Below, piece after piece: positions 1 through 6,698 of a DNA stretch of 19,529 bases; position 1 is the stretch's first letter, and each line of letters opens with the position of its first letter. A program made the position numbers and the translations under genes. The notes beneath the pieces were generated by a model. That model was not told the origin of the DNA, did not search any database, and saw nothing but the letters and a program-made list of their open reading frames with translations. This DNA comes from an uncultured Clostridia bacterium (GTDB taxonomy: Bacteria; Bacillota; Clostridia; Oscillospirales; CAG-272). Location: positions 1 to 19,529 of the forward strand of contig CALAXC010000170.1 in the NCBI GenBank assembly GCA_937894775.1. Direction: 5' to 3'.

Positions 1-63
1 AGCGATCAGCTCCTCAACCGATTTTGCTTCCTTTGCCTTCGCAATCATTTCTTCGTTCATCAT
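1..63 (-). CDS. Nif11-leader peptide precursor (partial, 3' end outside window)
   Basis: Only the first 21 codons are present; the gene runs off the low-coordinate edge. The visible protein, MMNEEMIAKAKEAKSVEEL followed by I-A, matches the start of the Nif11-like leaders of the two complete precursor genes nearby (KAKxAKSxxEL). The family comprises secreted natural-product or bacteriocin precursors whose leader is removed at a Gly-Gly site. Two adjacent ATG codons exist (63 and 60). The GGAGG at 73-77 is 9 nt from the first and 12 nt from the second, so 63 is preferred, although the neighbouring precursor starts M-N, like the second ATG. It lies 54 nt after the preceding precursor stop with no separate promoter visible, so co-transcription is likely. 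Core, length and cleavage site cannot be seen. Confidence 0.8.
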   Translation of the reverse strand, partial: MMNEEMIAKAKEAKSVEELIA

Positions 64-117
64 AGTAATTATCCTCCTTTATGATTTTGTAACTTTGCTT
101 TTACAGCCATTGACGCT

Positions 118-429
118 TTACTGCTTTTCCTTATAACCGCAGGAATCGCAAAGGTAATAGAATTTCATAGAAAAATTACCCGTTCCCTCGCTGATCATAC
201 GAAGCTCGGAATTGCAGTTGGGGCAGTACTTGGTTTTGCTCTCTCCGCAGCCGCCACCGGATACATCATCCAGTTCATCATCGGAGAGCTCGCCTTTTGT
301 GGGATTGAGCTTTGCAAAATATTCCTTTGCCTGCTCCTCGCTCAGCTCCACGTTGCTTGCCTTTGCCAATTCAAGAAGCTCCTCGACCGATTTTGCCGCC
401 TTTGCTTTTGTAATAAGTTCTTGGTTCAT
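118..429 (-). CDS. Nif11-leader precursor with zinc-ribbon-like core (103 aa)
   Basis: Residues 1-60 form a Nif11-type leader: an amphipathic helix, an acidic LSDDELDDVSGGG segment and a Gly-Gly cleavage site at about 58-60. The leader is probably cut by the C39 peptidase exporter encoded at 8987-11176. The core (about 61-103) has five cysteines: Cys61, a CPNC pair at 69-72 and a CDSC-Gly pair at 94-97. The two CxxC pairs about 21 residues apart resemble a zinc ribbon rather than a lanthipeptide core. The start is fixed by AAGGAGG with 8 nt spacing. A promoter-like element precedes it at 465-505, nearly identical to the one before the other complete precursor. Leader assignment is firm; metal binding and the mature form are inference, and an enzyme-modified RiPP is the alternative. 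Confidence 0.9.
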   Translation of the reverse strand: MNQELITKAKAAKSVEELLELAKASNVELSEEQAKEYFAKLNPTKGELSDDELDDVSGGGCGESKTKYCPNCNSELRMISEGTGNFSMKFYYLCDSCGYKEKQ

Positions 430-464
430 TTGAAAATCCTCCTTAGATTTTGAGTTTTGTTTTT

Positions 465-505
465 CCTTTTCACCTATTTATACGATCCAGAAATGAAAAG
501 GTATA
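465..505 (-). promoter_or_regulatory. Promoter-like element upstream of precursor gene, copy 1
   Basis: Read on the minus strand it begins TATACCTTTTC and continues to ATCGTATAAATAGGTGAAAA then GG. TATACC (500-505) and TATAAA (477-482) are exactly 17 nt apart, the usual -35/-10 spacing, with TATAAA matching a -10 box while TATACC is unlike the housekeeping -35. The arms CCTTTTC and GAAAAGG form a 7-bp inverted repeat around the -10. It is 37/41 identical to the copy at 3181-3221. Promoter function, sigma factor and any operator role are inferred. Confidence 0.65.
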
Positions 506-517
506 ATTTTTTTCAAA

Positions 518-2206
518 TTATTGTACGGAAATTCTGCCATCCGTGGTTTGATACTGTTCGGATATCATTCCATTCGCGAAGCTTTGGATATATGCGATCA
601 GTACCTCATAATCGTATATTCCTTCGTCGATCAGCAGCTCGTTGTCCGCAAACATCGTATAACCGTCGCCCTGTTCCTTTATCATATAGTTGTGAGAAGC
701 AACGGTGTATTCCGCATTTACGTCAATCGGAAGGTACTCGCCGCTGTCCGATAACACATAAACGTCCTTGACACGTCTCGTTTCTCCGACTGAAACGAAC
801 ATCTCGTTCTCATCCATCGTCACCGACGAGGCAACGGAGGTATCAATCGTAAATTTAATGCCCGAAACCTGCAAGAAACCGCCGTTCTCGCCGTCGTCAA
901 TCACTGCCAGCGTGCTTCTGCAAGCAAACTCCAAGGCGTCAAGTATCTCCTGTCCGCTCGCCTTTACCATGCAGATTGTATTCGCGTAAGGGTGAACGGC
1001 TATGACATCCTCGTAGGTGATCTCTCCCGCCTCGATATCCGCGCGGATCCCACCACCGTTGACAAAGGCAATATCAGCGCCCGAAACGTACCGATACGCA
1101 TCCGCGCACAGATTGCCAAGGGCGGTCTCTCTGTTTCGCACGATACGGGTTCCGTCAGAATCGTACCGAGAGAGTGCAAATGCGGTGTCTGCAACCTTTT
1201 GCTTCAGCATTTGCTCGTAAACTGCGTATTCCGCGTCGATCTTGCTTTGAATATTTGCATCCTTTTTGCCGTAATCCGAAATCAAGCCAACGGTAATCGT
1301 GCCTTCCTCGGTAATGACAAGCTGACCAATATTCTCAAGCTCGGTTCCGGTAGAGGAAAGAAGCACCTCGTTTCCGTCCTTATCGTCAAGGATCATACAG
1401 GGGATCTCGCTGTGCGCGTGACCGTCCAGCAGAACGTCTGCTCCGGTCGTATTTTGTATCAGCTCAAGTGAGGTATAGGGCGAGGACTCACTGTTATCTC
1501 CAAGGTGAGAGAGAATCACGATGTACTCAGCACCTTTGTCTTTGCATTCGTCAATGTTTCTCTGAACCGTGTCATACAACTTCTGTCCGTCCTCTCCGGT
1601 AGCAAAGTCATACACGAACTCGCCGTTTTCCATAAAGTTGGAGGGAGTGGAATCCGTGATACTTTCGGGAGTGGAAACACCGATAAACGCTACGTCAACC
1701 TTTCCGTAGGATATGATTTCGTAGGGCTTCAACTGAGATACAATGCCGTTGCCCGATCCCGAATAGGTAATATTACATCCGAGATAGCTTGCGTTTGAGG
1801 AGCTTATCAAAGAGGAAAGCTGCTCCATACCGTAGTCAAATTCGTGGTTGCCGAGAACCGCGAGATCATATCCTACCGCGTTCATCAGCTCAATAGAAAA
1901 CGCGCCCTTTGAAACCGTTCCAACGTAATCTCCTTGAACGGCGTCGCCCACGTCAACAAGGGTGACGTATTTGCTTTTTGCTTCGATTGATTGCTTGTAT
2001 GCCGATAGCCCTGCGTACCCGATATTTGTATCTGCCGCGCAATGCACGTCGTTAGTGAACAATATGTAGATATCCTCGCTTCGCTTATCCGAGCCGCAGG
2101 AGGAAATACACAATATGGCAAGAACAACGATTAAGGCAACCGAGATCAATCGAAGTGTTTTTGAAACAGCATTTACTCTTTTTTGTTTTCTACTGATAAT
2201 GCTCAT
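518..2206 (-). CDS. Lipoprotein 5'-nucleotidase / metallophosphoesterase (UshA-like)
   Basis: Predicted extracytoplasmic lipoprotein that hydrolyses nucleotide phosphates. Residues 1-37 form a signal peptide with lipobox ISSC (Cys37). The calcineurin-like domain has a full metal set: TNDVHC, DVGDAVQG, LGNHEFDYG, SHLGD and DGHAHS. The C-terminal 5'-nucleotidase domain shows NGGGIRAD and HPYANT. The length of 562 aa is normal for the family. A longer frame opens with GTG at 2233, overlapping the upstream lipoprotein stop, but ATG 2206 is preferred: it has GGGAG 7 nt upstream and gives a clean lipoprotein signal. It sits between two precursor genes behind a small lipoprotein, perhaps as nucleotide salvage at the cell surface. 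A link to the peptide system is unproven; it could hydrolyse UDP-sugars or cyclic nucleotides instead. Confidence 0.9.
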   Translation of the reverse strand: MSIISRKQKRVNAVSKTLRLISVALIVVLAILCISSCGSDKRSEDIYILFTNDVHCAADTNIGYAGLSAYKQSIEAKSKYVTLVDVGDAVQGDYVGTVSKGAFSIELMNAVGYDLAVLGNHEFDYGMEQLSSLISSSNASYLGCNITYSGSGNGIVSQLKPYEIISYGKVDVAFIGVSTPESITDSTPSNFMENGEFVYDFATGEDGQKLYDTVQRNIDECKDKGAEYIVILSHLGDNSESSPYTSLELIQNTTGADVLLDGHAHSEIPCMILDDKDGNEVLLSSTGTELENIGQLVITEEGTITVGLISDYGKKDANIQSKIDAEYAVYEQMLKQKVADTAFALSRYDSDGTRIVRNRETALGNLCADAYRYVSGADIAFVNGGGIRADIEAGEITYEDVIAVHPYANTICMVKASGQEILDALEFACRSTLAVIDDGENGGFLQVSGIKFTIDTSVASSVTMDENEMFVSVGETRRVKDVYVLSDSGEYLPIDVNAEYTVASHNYMIKEQGDGYTMFADNELLIDEGIYDYEVLIAYIQSFANGMISEQYQTTDGRISVQ

Positions 2207-2229
2207 ATCCTTTCTCCCAAATGACACGA

Positions 2230-2619
2230 TCACTCAAAGAACTTGAATGATGCGGAGCTTTCTTCGATGTGAATAGATGCAAGATTGAGTTCATCCTTGA
2301 TTTCTTTTGCAACCGCCTCTACATCTGCTCGCTCAATAAAGATCATCATATACACGAGCGTATCGTTCTCAATCACAACGCCGTTTTCCACGTACCCACC
2401 GTGAGTAACATATTCGGTATATCCGAAGCCGCTATCCGTAATGATTTTACGAGCAGCCGCTTGCGCTTCCTCAACGGTAAGCACCTGCGTGCCCGTATCT
2501 TTGTCGTTCAATCCAAAATAGATTGAGAATTTTTGCTCGGTTTCCTCTGCGCTATTGCAGGATACAAAGCAACAGCAGATCATACAAACGGCAAGTGCCA
2601 ATACAATTATTTTTTTCAT
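2230..2619 (-). CDS. Small lipoprotein, DUF3574-like (129 aa)
   Basis: An N-terminal signal peptide with lipobox FVSC (Cys21) predicts a lipid-anchored surface protein; the stretch before it is unusually Cys-rich (Cys12, 15, 16, 17). The mature part begins with an IYFGLNDKDTGTQ segment, then a Gly/Tyr-rich strand, a hydrophobic strand (VYMMIFI) and a C-terminal helix-strand. This pattern recalls DUF3574-family lipoproteins, which have no known biochemical role. GAGG lies 8 nt before the ATG, and a TATAAT-like -10 is at 2642-2647 without a convincing -35. Its stop abuts the nucleotidase reading frame, so the two are probably one transcription unit. The family call rests on remembered pattern only and is moderate. 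Confidence 0.75.
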   Translation of the reverse strand: MKKIIVLALAVCMICCCFVSCNSAEETEQKFSIYFGLNDKDTGTQVLTVEEAQAAARKIITDSGFGYTEYVTHGGYVENGVVIENDTLVYMMIFIERADVEAVAKEIKDELNLASIHIEESSASFKFFE

Positions 2620-2641
2620 TTTCTTTTCCTCGTTTTGGGGT

Positions 2642-2647
2642 ATTATA
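2642..2647 (-). promoter_or_regulatory. Possible -10 box (TATAAT) for lipoprotein-nucleotidase unit
   Basis: The minus strand reads AAAATATAATACC here, 23 nt before the lipoprotein ATG. A perfect -10 hexamer is present, but no good -35 is found at 16-18 nt spacing, so this is weak. The 129-nt gap (2620-2748) otherwise holds only a 4-bp hairpin, CGCA-TTGG-TGCG, and no terminator-like stem with a U-run. Confidence 0.3.
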
Positions 2648-2748
2648 TTTTAAGATTCCACCATAAGCGCACCAATGCGATTATTTACATCCCCATGGTA
2701 TTTTCCTCCCACATAAAACAAAATCACTCAAATTTTTGGGTATGTTTC

Positions 2749-3153
2749 CTAACCCCTGTTTGCCTCATGATTACAGAGCCACATTCCACCCTCGTAACTC
2801 ATGTAGTTACAGTCCTTGCAGGTCAATTGGCGATTACATTTATTACAATACACACAGCCTAAATCATCAATTCTAATAGATGATTTTTTGCAATGGTGAC
2901 ATCCGTAAATATTAGCGCAGACATATCCCACAGTAACAACCATTCTTCCATCACCTGCATAGCAAGCACCGCCTGCCACATTGTCGAGTTCATCATCGTC
3001 AATTTCACCGTACTTGGGACTGAGCTGTGCAAAGTATCTCTTTGCATCGTCCTCGGTTATTTCAACACCGTTTGCCTTTGCAAGCTCAAGGAGCTCATCA
3101 GTAGATTTTGCAGTTTTTGCTTTTTCAATCATTTCTGAGGTAAGGTTCTTCAT
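2749..3153 (-). CDS. Nif11-leader precursor with 10-cysteine core (134 aa)
   Basis: The leader (about 1-62) matches the 103-aa precursor closely: KAKTAKSTDELLELAKANGV, a short helix, acidic DDDELDNVA and a Gly-Gly cleavage site at 61-62. The core (63-134) carries ten cysteines (64, 79, 85, 88, 100, 103, 106, 112, 115, 127), including CHHC, CVYC, CNKC and CKDC, plus a terminal C-N-H. Spacing suggests one or two zinc-ribbon or knuckle folds, or extensive disulfide/thioether linking. The start is set by AAGGAGA 7 nt upstream. The promoter-like element at 3181-3221 lies directly upstream. Export and leader removal are presumably by the NHLM-type exporters at 6699-11176. No recognisable modification enzyme (LanM-type, radical SAM, YcaO) lies in the window, so the mature chemistry is unknown. 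Confidence 0.88.
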   Translation of the reverse strand: MKNLTSEMIEKAKTAKSTDELLELAKANGVEITEDDAKRYFAQLSPKYGEIDDDELDNVAGGACYAGDGRMVVTVGYVCANIYGCHHCKKSSIRIDDLGCVYCNKCNRQLTCKDCNYMSYEGGMWLCNHEANRG

Positions 3154-3180
3154 AGCACTTTCTCCTTGTTTTCATTACTG

Positions 3181-3221
3181 CCTTTTCACCTATTTATACG
3201 ATTAAAAAAGGAAAAGGTATA
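3181..3221 (-). promoter_or_regulatory. Promoter-like element upstream of precursor gene, copy 2
   Basis: Minus strand TATACCTTTTCCTTTTTT then AATCGTATAAATAGGTGAAA and AGG. TATACC (3216-3221) and TATAAA (3193-3198) are 17 nt apart, as in copy 1, and the CCTTTTC/GAAAAGG arms are kept. The four differences from copy 1 all fall in the spacer, as expected for a conserved promoter or operator. It lies 20 nt after the relic stop codon, close to the 22 nt separating the intact exporter gene from its own TATACC motif. Confidence 0.65.
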
Positions 3222-3241
3222 GTTTTCTGAGAAATTTCCGA

Positions 3242-3289
3242 TTAGGTATCAAGCCGCTGCCTTTCAACAAACTCGGCAAATTTTCCATT
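3242..3289 (-). pseudogene. Relic of the 3' end of an NHLM-type ABC exporter gene
   Basis: Directly after the stop codon of the importer ATPase, the minus strand encodes NGKFAEFVERQRLDT then stop. The intact exporter at 6699-8882 ends NGKFAELVERQRLDN then stop. By eye 13 of 15 residues and 38 of 48 bases match, and most base changes are synonymous, so the fragment probably derives from a related but diverged coding copy. It has no start codon or ribosome binding site and cannot be a gene by itself. It marks a recombination or deletion junction. Confidence 0.8.
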
Positions 3290-3290
3290 A

Positions 3291-4385
3291 TCAGTATTTT
3301 ATCTTCGCTATCACGAGATTTGTAAAGCCATCGGTGTTTATTGCTTGGTATTCAATGCTCTGTGCAGCATTTTCAGCAATCTTCAAAGAAAGCAAATTAT
3401 CGGAATCCATCGGGTTAAGGGGATTGCCGCTATATTTGATTTGCATAGTAACGGATTCCTCATCCTGCGAGTATTCAACGGCAATATGCAAATTAAAGTC
3501 ATCGGAAAGCTCGGGAAGAATGATCTGCACACAAAGCTCTTCAAAAATCGTTTGAACACGGTAAATGGCTTTCTGCGAGATCTGATTTCGTCTGCCGAAT
3601 TCCTCAATTTTGCTGTTCAAGCCGATAAAGTCAAAGTCTTTGGAGTCAATGAAGTGTTCAAATACCTTGATGTGCTTGATAAAGCGAACGGTTCTTTCAC
3701 GCTTGGGATGCTCGAATATATCGTCAGGCGAACCGTCCTCGTAAATCCCGCCCTCATCCATATAAAATACACGATTGGCAACCTCTCTTGCAAAGCGCAT
3801 TTCGTGTGTAACGATCATCATCGTAAGTCCCTGACGGGCAAGCTCACGAATTACCGCCTGCACTTCTCCTACCATAGTCGGATCCAACGCAGAGGTAGGC
3901 TCGTCAAACAATATCACCTCCGGCTCCATTGCCAGCGTTCTCGCAATAGCCACACGCTGTTTTTGTCCACCGGAAAGCTCATCCGGATAATTGAACGCCT
4001 TATCCGCAAGACCTACCATACGGAGAAGCTTCATTCCCTCATCATATGCCTGCTGCTTGGTTCTTTTTAACAGATCCATCGGAGCCGCCATAATATTTTC
4101 AATTACGTTCATATGATTGAAAAGGTTGAAGGACTGGAACACCATCCCCATCTTCTGTCTAACCTTGTTGATGTCGCATTTCTTATCCGTAATGCGCACA
4201 CCGTCCACCCATATATCACCCGAAGTAGGAGTTTCAAGCATATTGATGCAACGGATGAGCGTGGACTTTCCCGTACCGGAAGGTCCGATGATGGAAATAA
4301 CGTCTCCTTTGTTAATGGTTACGTTCACGTCCGCTAAAGGAGTGGCGTTGGGATATTCTTTTCTTAAATGCTCGATACGAATCAT
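3291..4385 (-). CDS. Polar amino-acid-type ABC importer ATPase with C-terminal GHKL-like domain (364 aa)
   Basis: Residues 1-240 are a complete GlnQ-type ATPase: Walker A GPSGTGKST (34-42), signature LSGGQKQRVAIARTLA, Walker B VILFDEPTSALDP and switch MIVTHE. It energises the permease encoded just upstream; the two genes overlap by ATGA (4382-4385), with AAAGGAG 7 nt before this start. The usual family length is about 240-250 aa. The extra 120 residues resemble an RsbW-like fold: an IFEELCVQI helix in place of the N-box, then beta strands with KYSGNPLNP where RsbW has DNG-x-P-x-DP. Asn of the N-box is Gln, the metal-site Asp is missing and no glycine lid is seen, so this domain probably does not hydrolyse ATP. 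A regulatory docking role is inferred; the transported substrate is unknown. Confidence 0.92.
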   Translation of the reverse strand: MIRIEHLRKEYPNATPLADVNVTINKGDVISIIGPSGTGKSTLIRCINMLETPTSGDIWVDGVRITDKKCDINKVRQKMGMVFQSFNLFNHMNVIENIMAAPMDLLKRTKQQAYDEGMKLLRMVGLADKAFNYPDELSGGQKQRVAIARTLAMEPEVILFDEPTSALDPTMVGEVQAVIRELARQGLTMMIVTHEMRFAREVANRVFYMDEGGIYEDGSPDDIFEHPKRERTVRFIKHIKVFEHFIDSKDFDFIGLNSKIEEFGRRNQISQKAIYRVQTIFEELCVQIILPELSDDFNLHIAVEYSQDEESVTMQIKYSGNPLNPMDSDNLLSLKIAENAAQSIEYQAINTDGFTNLVIAKIKY

Positions 4386-6607
4386 CTTACGACTCCTTTC
4401 AAAACGTTCTTGTTCTTTCTTCTTTTAGGCTCCAGCTTGATACGAACAATGTTCAACAAAGCCGATGCACCCCAAGTGATTAGGAAATAAATAACTGCAA
4501 CCGCAATCAGCGGGAAGAATGCCTCGTAAGTATTGCTTCGGATGATATCGCCCATCTTGGTAAGGTCGTTCACCGCAATGTAGCCAACGACTGACGTAGC
4601 CTTAATAAGACCGATAATCTCGGAAGAATATACCGGAATAAACATCTTCATAGCCTGCGGAAGAACGATACGGAAGAACGTCCTATTACGGCTATAACCG
4701 AGTGCATACGCAGCCTCGGTCTGTCCTTTATCTACACCTTCCACGGTGAGTTCAAGCTGACCGTAAACAAAGGCGCCGAAAATCAATACAAAGCCTACGG
4801 TTGCTACGATTATTCCATCAACATCTATCTGACCGAACACCACGTAGAAGAGCAGCATAAGAATAACCAAAGCCGGCGTACCCGCAATCAGTCTTGAATA
4901 CACCTTGGCAATCACTTTGGTAATCCTTGAAACCACCTTATATTTTGATCTTGCCGAAAGGTAAAGAAGAAATCCAAGCACAGTGCCGCCGAGAATTGCA
5001 AAAAGGCTGATGATCACAGTTGTCACAATACCTTCAAGAATCAATTTCCAACGGCTTTCACGAATGAAGGTTTTCTGAAAGCTTTCACTCAGCGAAGCAA
5101 AAAAGTTTTCAAATCCGCTTCGCTCGTAAACTGCCATTACGACTTCCGCTTCCATATAAGGATCGCTGAAATTTACGCTTTCTTTGCGTTCGGGAGTCAT
5201 ATAGAGTCCACCGCAAACAAGATCGTATTTACCTACTGCAAGTCCGGCAAGACTTGAGGCAAAGGATATATCGGACAACTCAATCGTGTATCCGTACTTT
5301 TGGCAAAAGAGGTACAAAACTTCAACCTCAAAGCCAACCGGCTCACCCTCGTACATATAAACAAATGGTTTTCTTGTTGAGTCAATTGATACTTTCAGTT
5401 TTTTTCCATTGCCGTTCAGTTCGTTTAACGGAATCTTTTCCTGCGGTTCTGTCTCACCGTACCATTTATCGATCAAACGGTCTATCTCACCTGCTGCTCG
5501 AAGCTCAGCAAGAAACTCATTCATCTGCCCCTGTAACTCATATCCCTCGTCGCTCTTTTGGAAGCCAAAGCCGATTTCAACGGAATACGCAGGAACGGTT
5601 ATACAAGACAACCCGCTATCATCACGCTTAAACGAGTTAAAATTCGGACGGTCAAACATAGCACCGTCTACCTTGCCTTGCTTGAGAGCCATCAAAACAT
5701 CGGCAAAGTTGTTAAATTCTTTGATCGTTGCATTGGGAAATTGTTCACGCGAATAGCCACCGTAAAGAGAACCGGTCACAACTCCGAGATTGGCATTCGT
5801 GAACTGCTCAAGACCGACATCCGTTCCTTTGATGAGAGCTACTAAATTTTCTGTGTGATATACATCTGAGAAATCAACGTTTTCCGCCCGTTCCTCCGTG
5901 ATGCAAAAACCTGAAGCTCCGATATCGTATGTTCCCATCGACACACCTGTAAGGACGCTGGCAAATAAGGTATCTTCAAAATCAAGCTTGTATCCGTATT
6001 CTCGCGCAAACGATATAAGAATTTCAATATCATATCCCGTAAGTCTACCGTCTTTCATATAGACAAACGGCTTTACCGAGCTACATACTCCGATGCGCAG
6101 GGTTCCGTTTTGGCCGGTCAGATCATCATACGACATAAACTCTGTCGGCTCTTTTTCGGAAAACCATTTTGCCTCAAGCACTGCAACCGTCTCTTTGTTA
6201 TCTGAAAGGAAAGCATTTAATTCAGCTCGAAGATCCTGGTTGGCACCCTTTCCGAAGATCATTCCATATGTACTCGTAGCCATCGGTTCTTCAACGATGG
6301 AATAATTTTTTCCTTCCCAGCGCATCGCATAATAAAGCGATTCATCGGTAGGAAAAGCATCGATCTTACCGTTATCAAGAGCCATCAATGCATCTGATGC
6401 GGAGTTAAATTCTATTTTTTCTGCTTTGGGGATCAACTCATCAGCAAGCACACTGAAAACCGTACCCGTTACAACTCCGATTTTTGCATCGTTCAACTCA
6501 TCAAGCGTTGTATAAGTTTTATCGTCATTTCCTGTTCCGCATCCAACAAAACAACTCATCACAGTTAGAATTGTAAATACGAGACATATAATCTTTTTCG
6601 CTCTCAT
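4382..6607 (-). CDS. Fused solute-binding / permease subunit of polar amino acid ABC importer (741 aa)
   Basis: The N-terminus is a lipoprotein-like signal (lipobox FVGC, Cys23). Then come SBP_bac_3-type lobes in an unusual order: a second lobe (about 35-158, starting KIGVVTGTVF), a first lobe (165-262, PFVYMKDGRLTGYDIE), a second lobe (263-384, LGVVTGSLYGG) and a first lobe (395-495, PFVYMYEGEPVGFEVE with NFSDPY). Residues about 520-727 form the BPD-type permease with the coupling motif EAAYALGYSRN. GlnP-type proteins also fuse binding domains to the permease, but the lobes are normally in 1-2 order. The ATG at 6607 has only a distant GAGG (13 nt). The partner ATPase overlaps it by 4 nt. The substrate is probably a polar amino acid or small amine, not determinable here. 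Confidence 0.92.
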   Translation of the reverse strand: MRAKKIICLVFTILTVMSCFVGCGTGNDDKTYTTLDELNDAKIGVVTGTVFSVLADELIPKAEKIEFNSASDALMALDNGKIDAFPTDESLYYAMRWEGKNYSIVEEPMATSTYGMIFGKGANQDLRAELNAFLSDNKETVAVLEAKWFSEKEPTEFMSYDDLTGQNGTLRIGVCSSVKPFVYMKDGRLTGYDIEILISFAREYGYKLDFEDTLFASVLTGVSMGTYDIGASGFCITEERAENVDFSDVYHTENLVALIKGTDVGLEQFTNANLGVVTGSLYGGYSREQFPNATIKEFNNFADVLMALKQGKVDGAMFDRPNFNSFKRDDSGLSCITVPAYSVEIGFGFQKSDEGYELQGQMNEFLAELRAAGEIDRLIDKWYGETEPQEKIPLNELNGNGKKLKVSIDSTRKPFVYMYEGEPVGFEVEVLYLFCQKYGYTIELSDISFASSLAGLAVGKYDLVCGGLYMTPERKESVNFSDPYMEAEVVMAVYERSGFENFFASLSESFQKTFIRESRWKLILEGIVTTVIISLFAILGGTVLGFLLYLSARSKYKVVSRITKVIAKVYSRLIAGTPALVILMLLFYVVFGQIDVDGIIVATVGFVLIFGAFVYGQLELTVEGVDKGQTEAAYALGYSRNRTFFRIVLPQAMKMFIPVYSSEIIGLIKATSVVGYIAVNDLTKMGDIIRSNTYEAFFPLIAVAVIYFLITWGASALLNIVRIKLEPKRRKNKNVLKGVVR

Positions 6608-6634
6608 ATTGAAGCATTATCCTCGCTTTCCGCC

Positions 6635-6676
6635 TATACCTTTCATCTGAGTTGTTCGACTAAAGGAAAAGGTATA
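6635..6676 (-). promoter_or_regulatory. Inverted repeat related to the TATACC promoter element
   Basis: Minus strand TATACCTTTTCCTTT (6662-6676) repeats the first 15 bases of the copy-2 element, and AAAGGTATA (6635-6643) is the perfect inverse of TATACCTTT (6668-6676), with 24 nt between arms. The TATAAAT -10 of the precursor copies has been replaced. There is no U-run, so it is more likely an operator or a decayed promoter than a terminator. It lies between the exporter stop and the importer start. Confidence 0.5.
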
Positions 6677-6698
6677 AAATTCTTACAAAATTTGAATA

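Noticed and set aside
465..505. Inverted repeat read as an intrinsic terminator of the nucleotidase gene
   Set aside because: The arms are far apart, there is no U-run downstream on the minus strand, and the same element precedes another precursor gene, which fits a promoter or operator better.
2680..2705. Ribosome-site-like GGGAGG followed by ATGGGGATGTAA
   Set aside because: Encodes only three residues; no support as a gene.
3345..4070. Plus-strand open frame of 241 codons antisense to the importer ATPase
   Set aside because: Shadow of the real gene; no recognisable motif.
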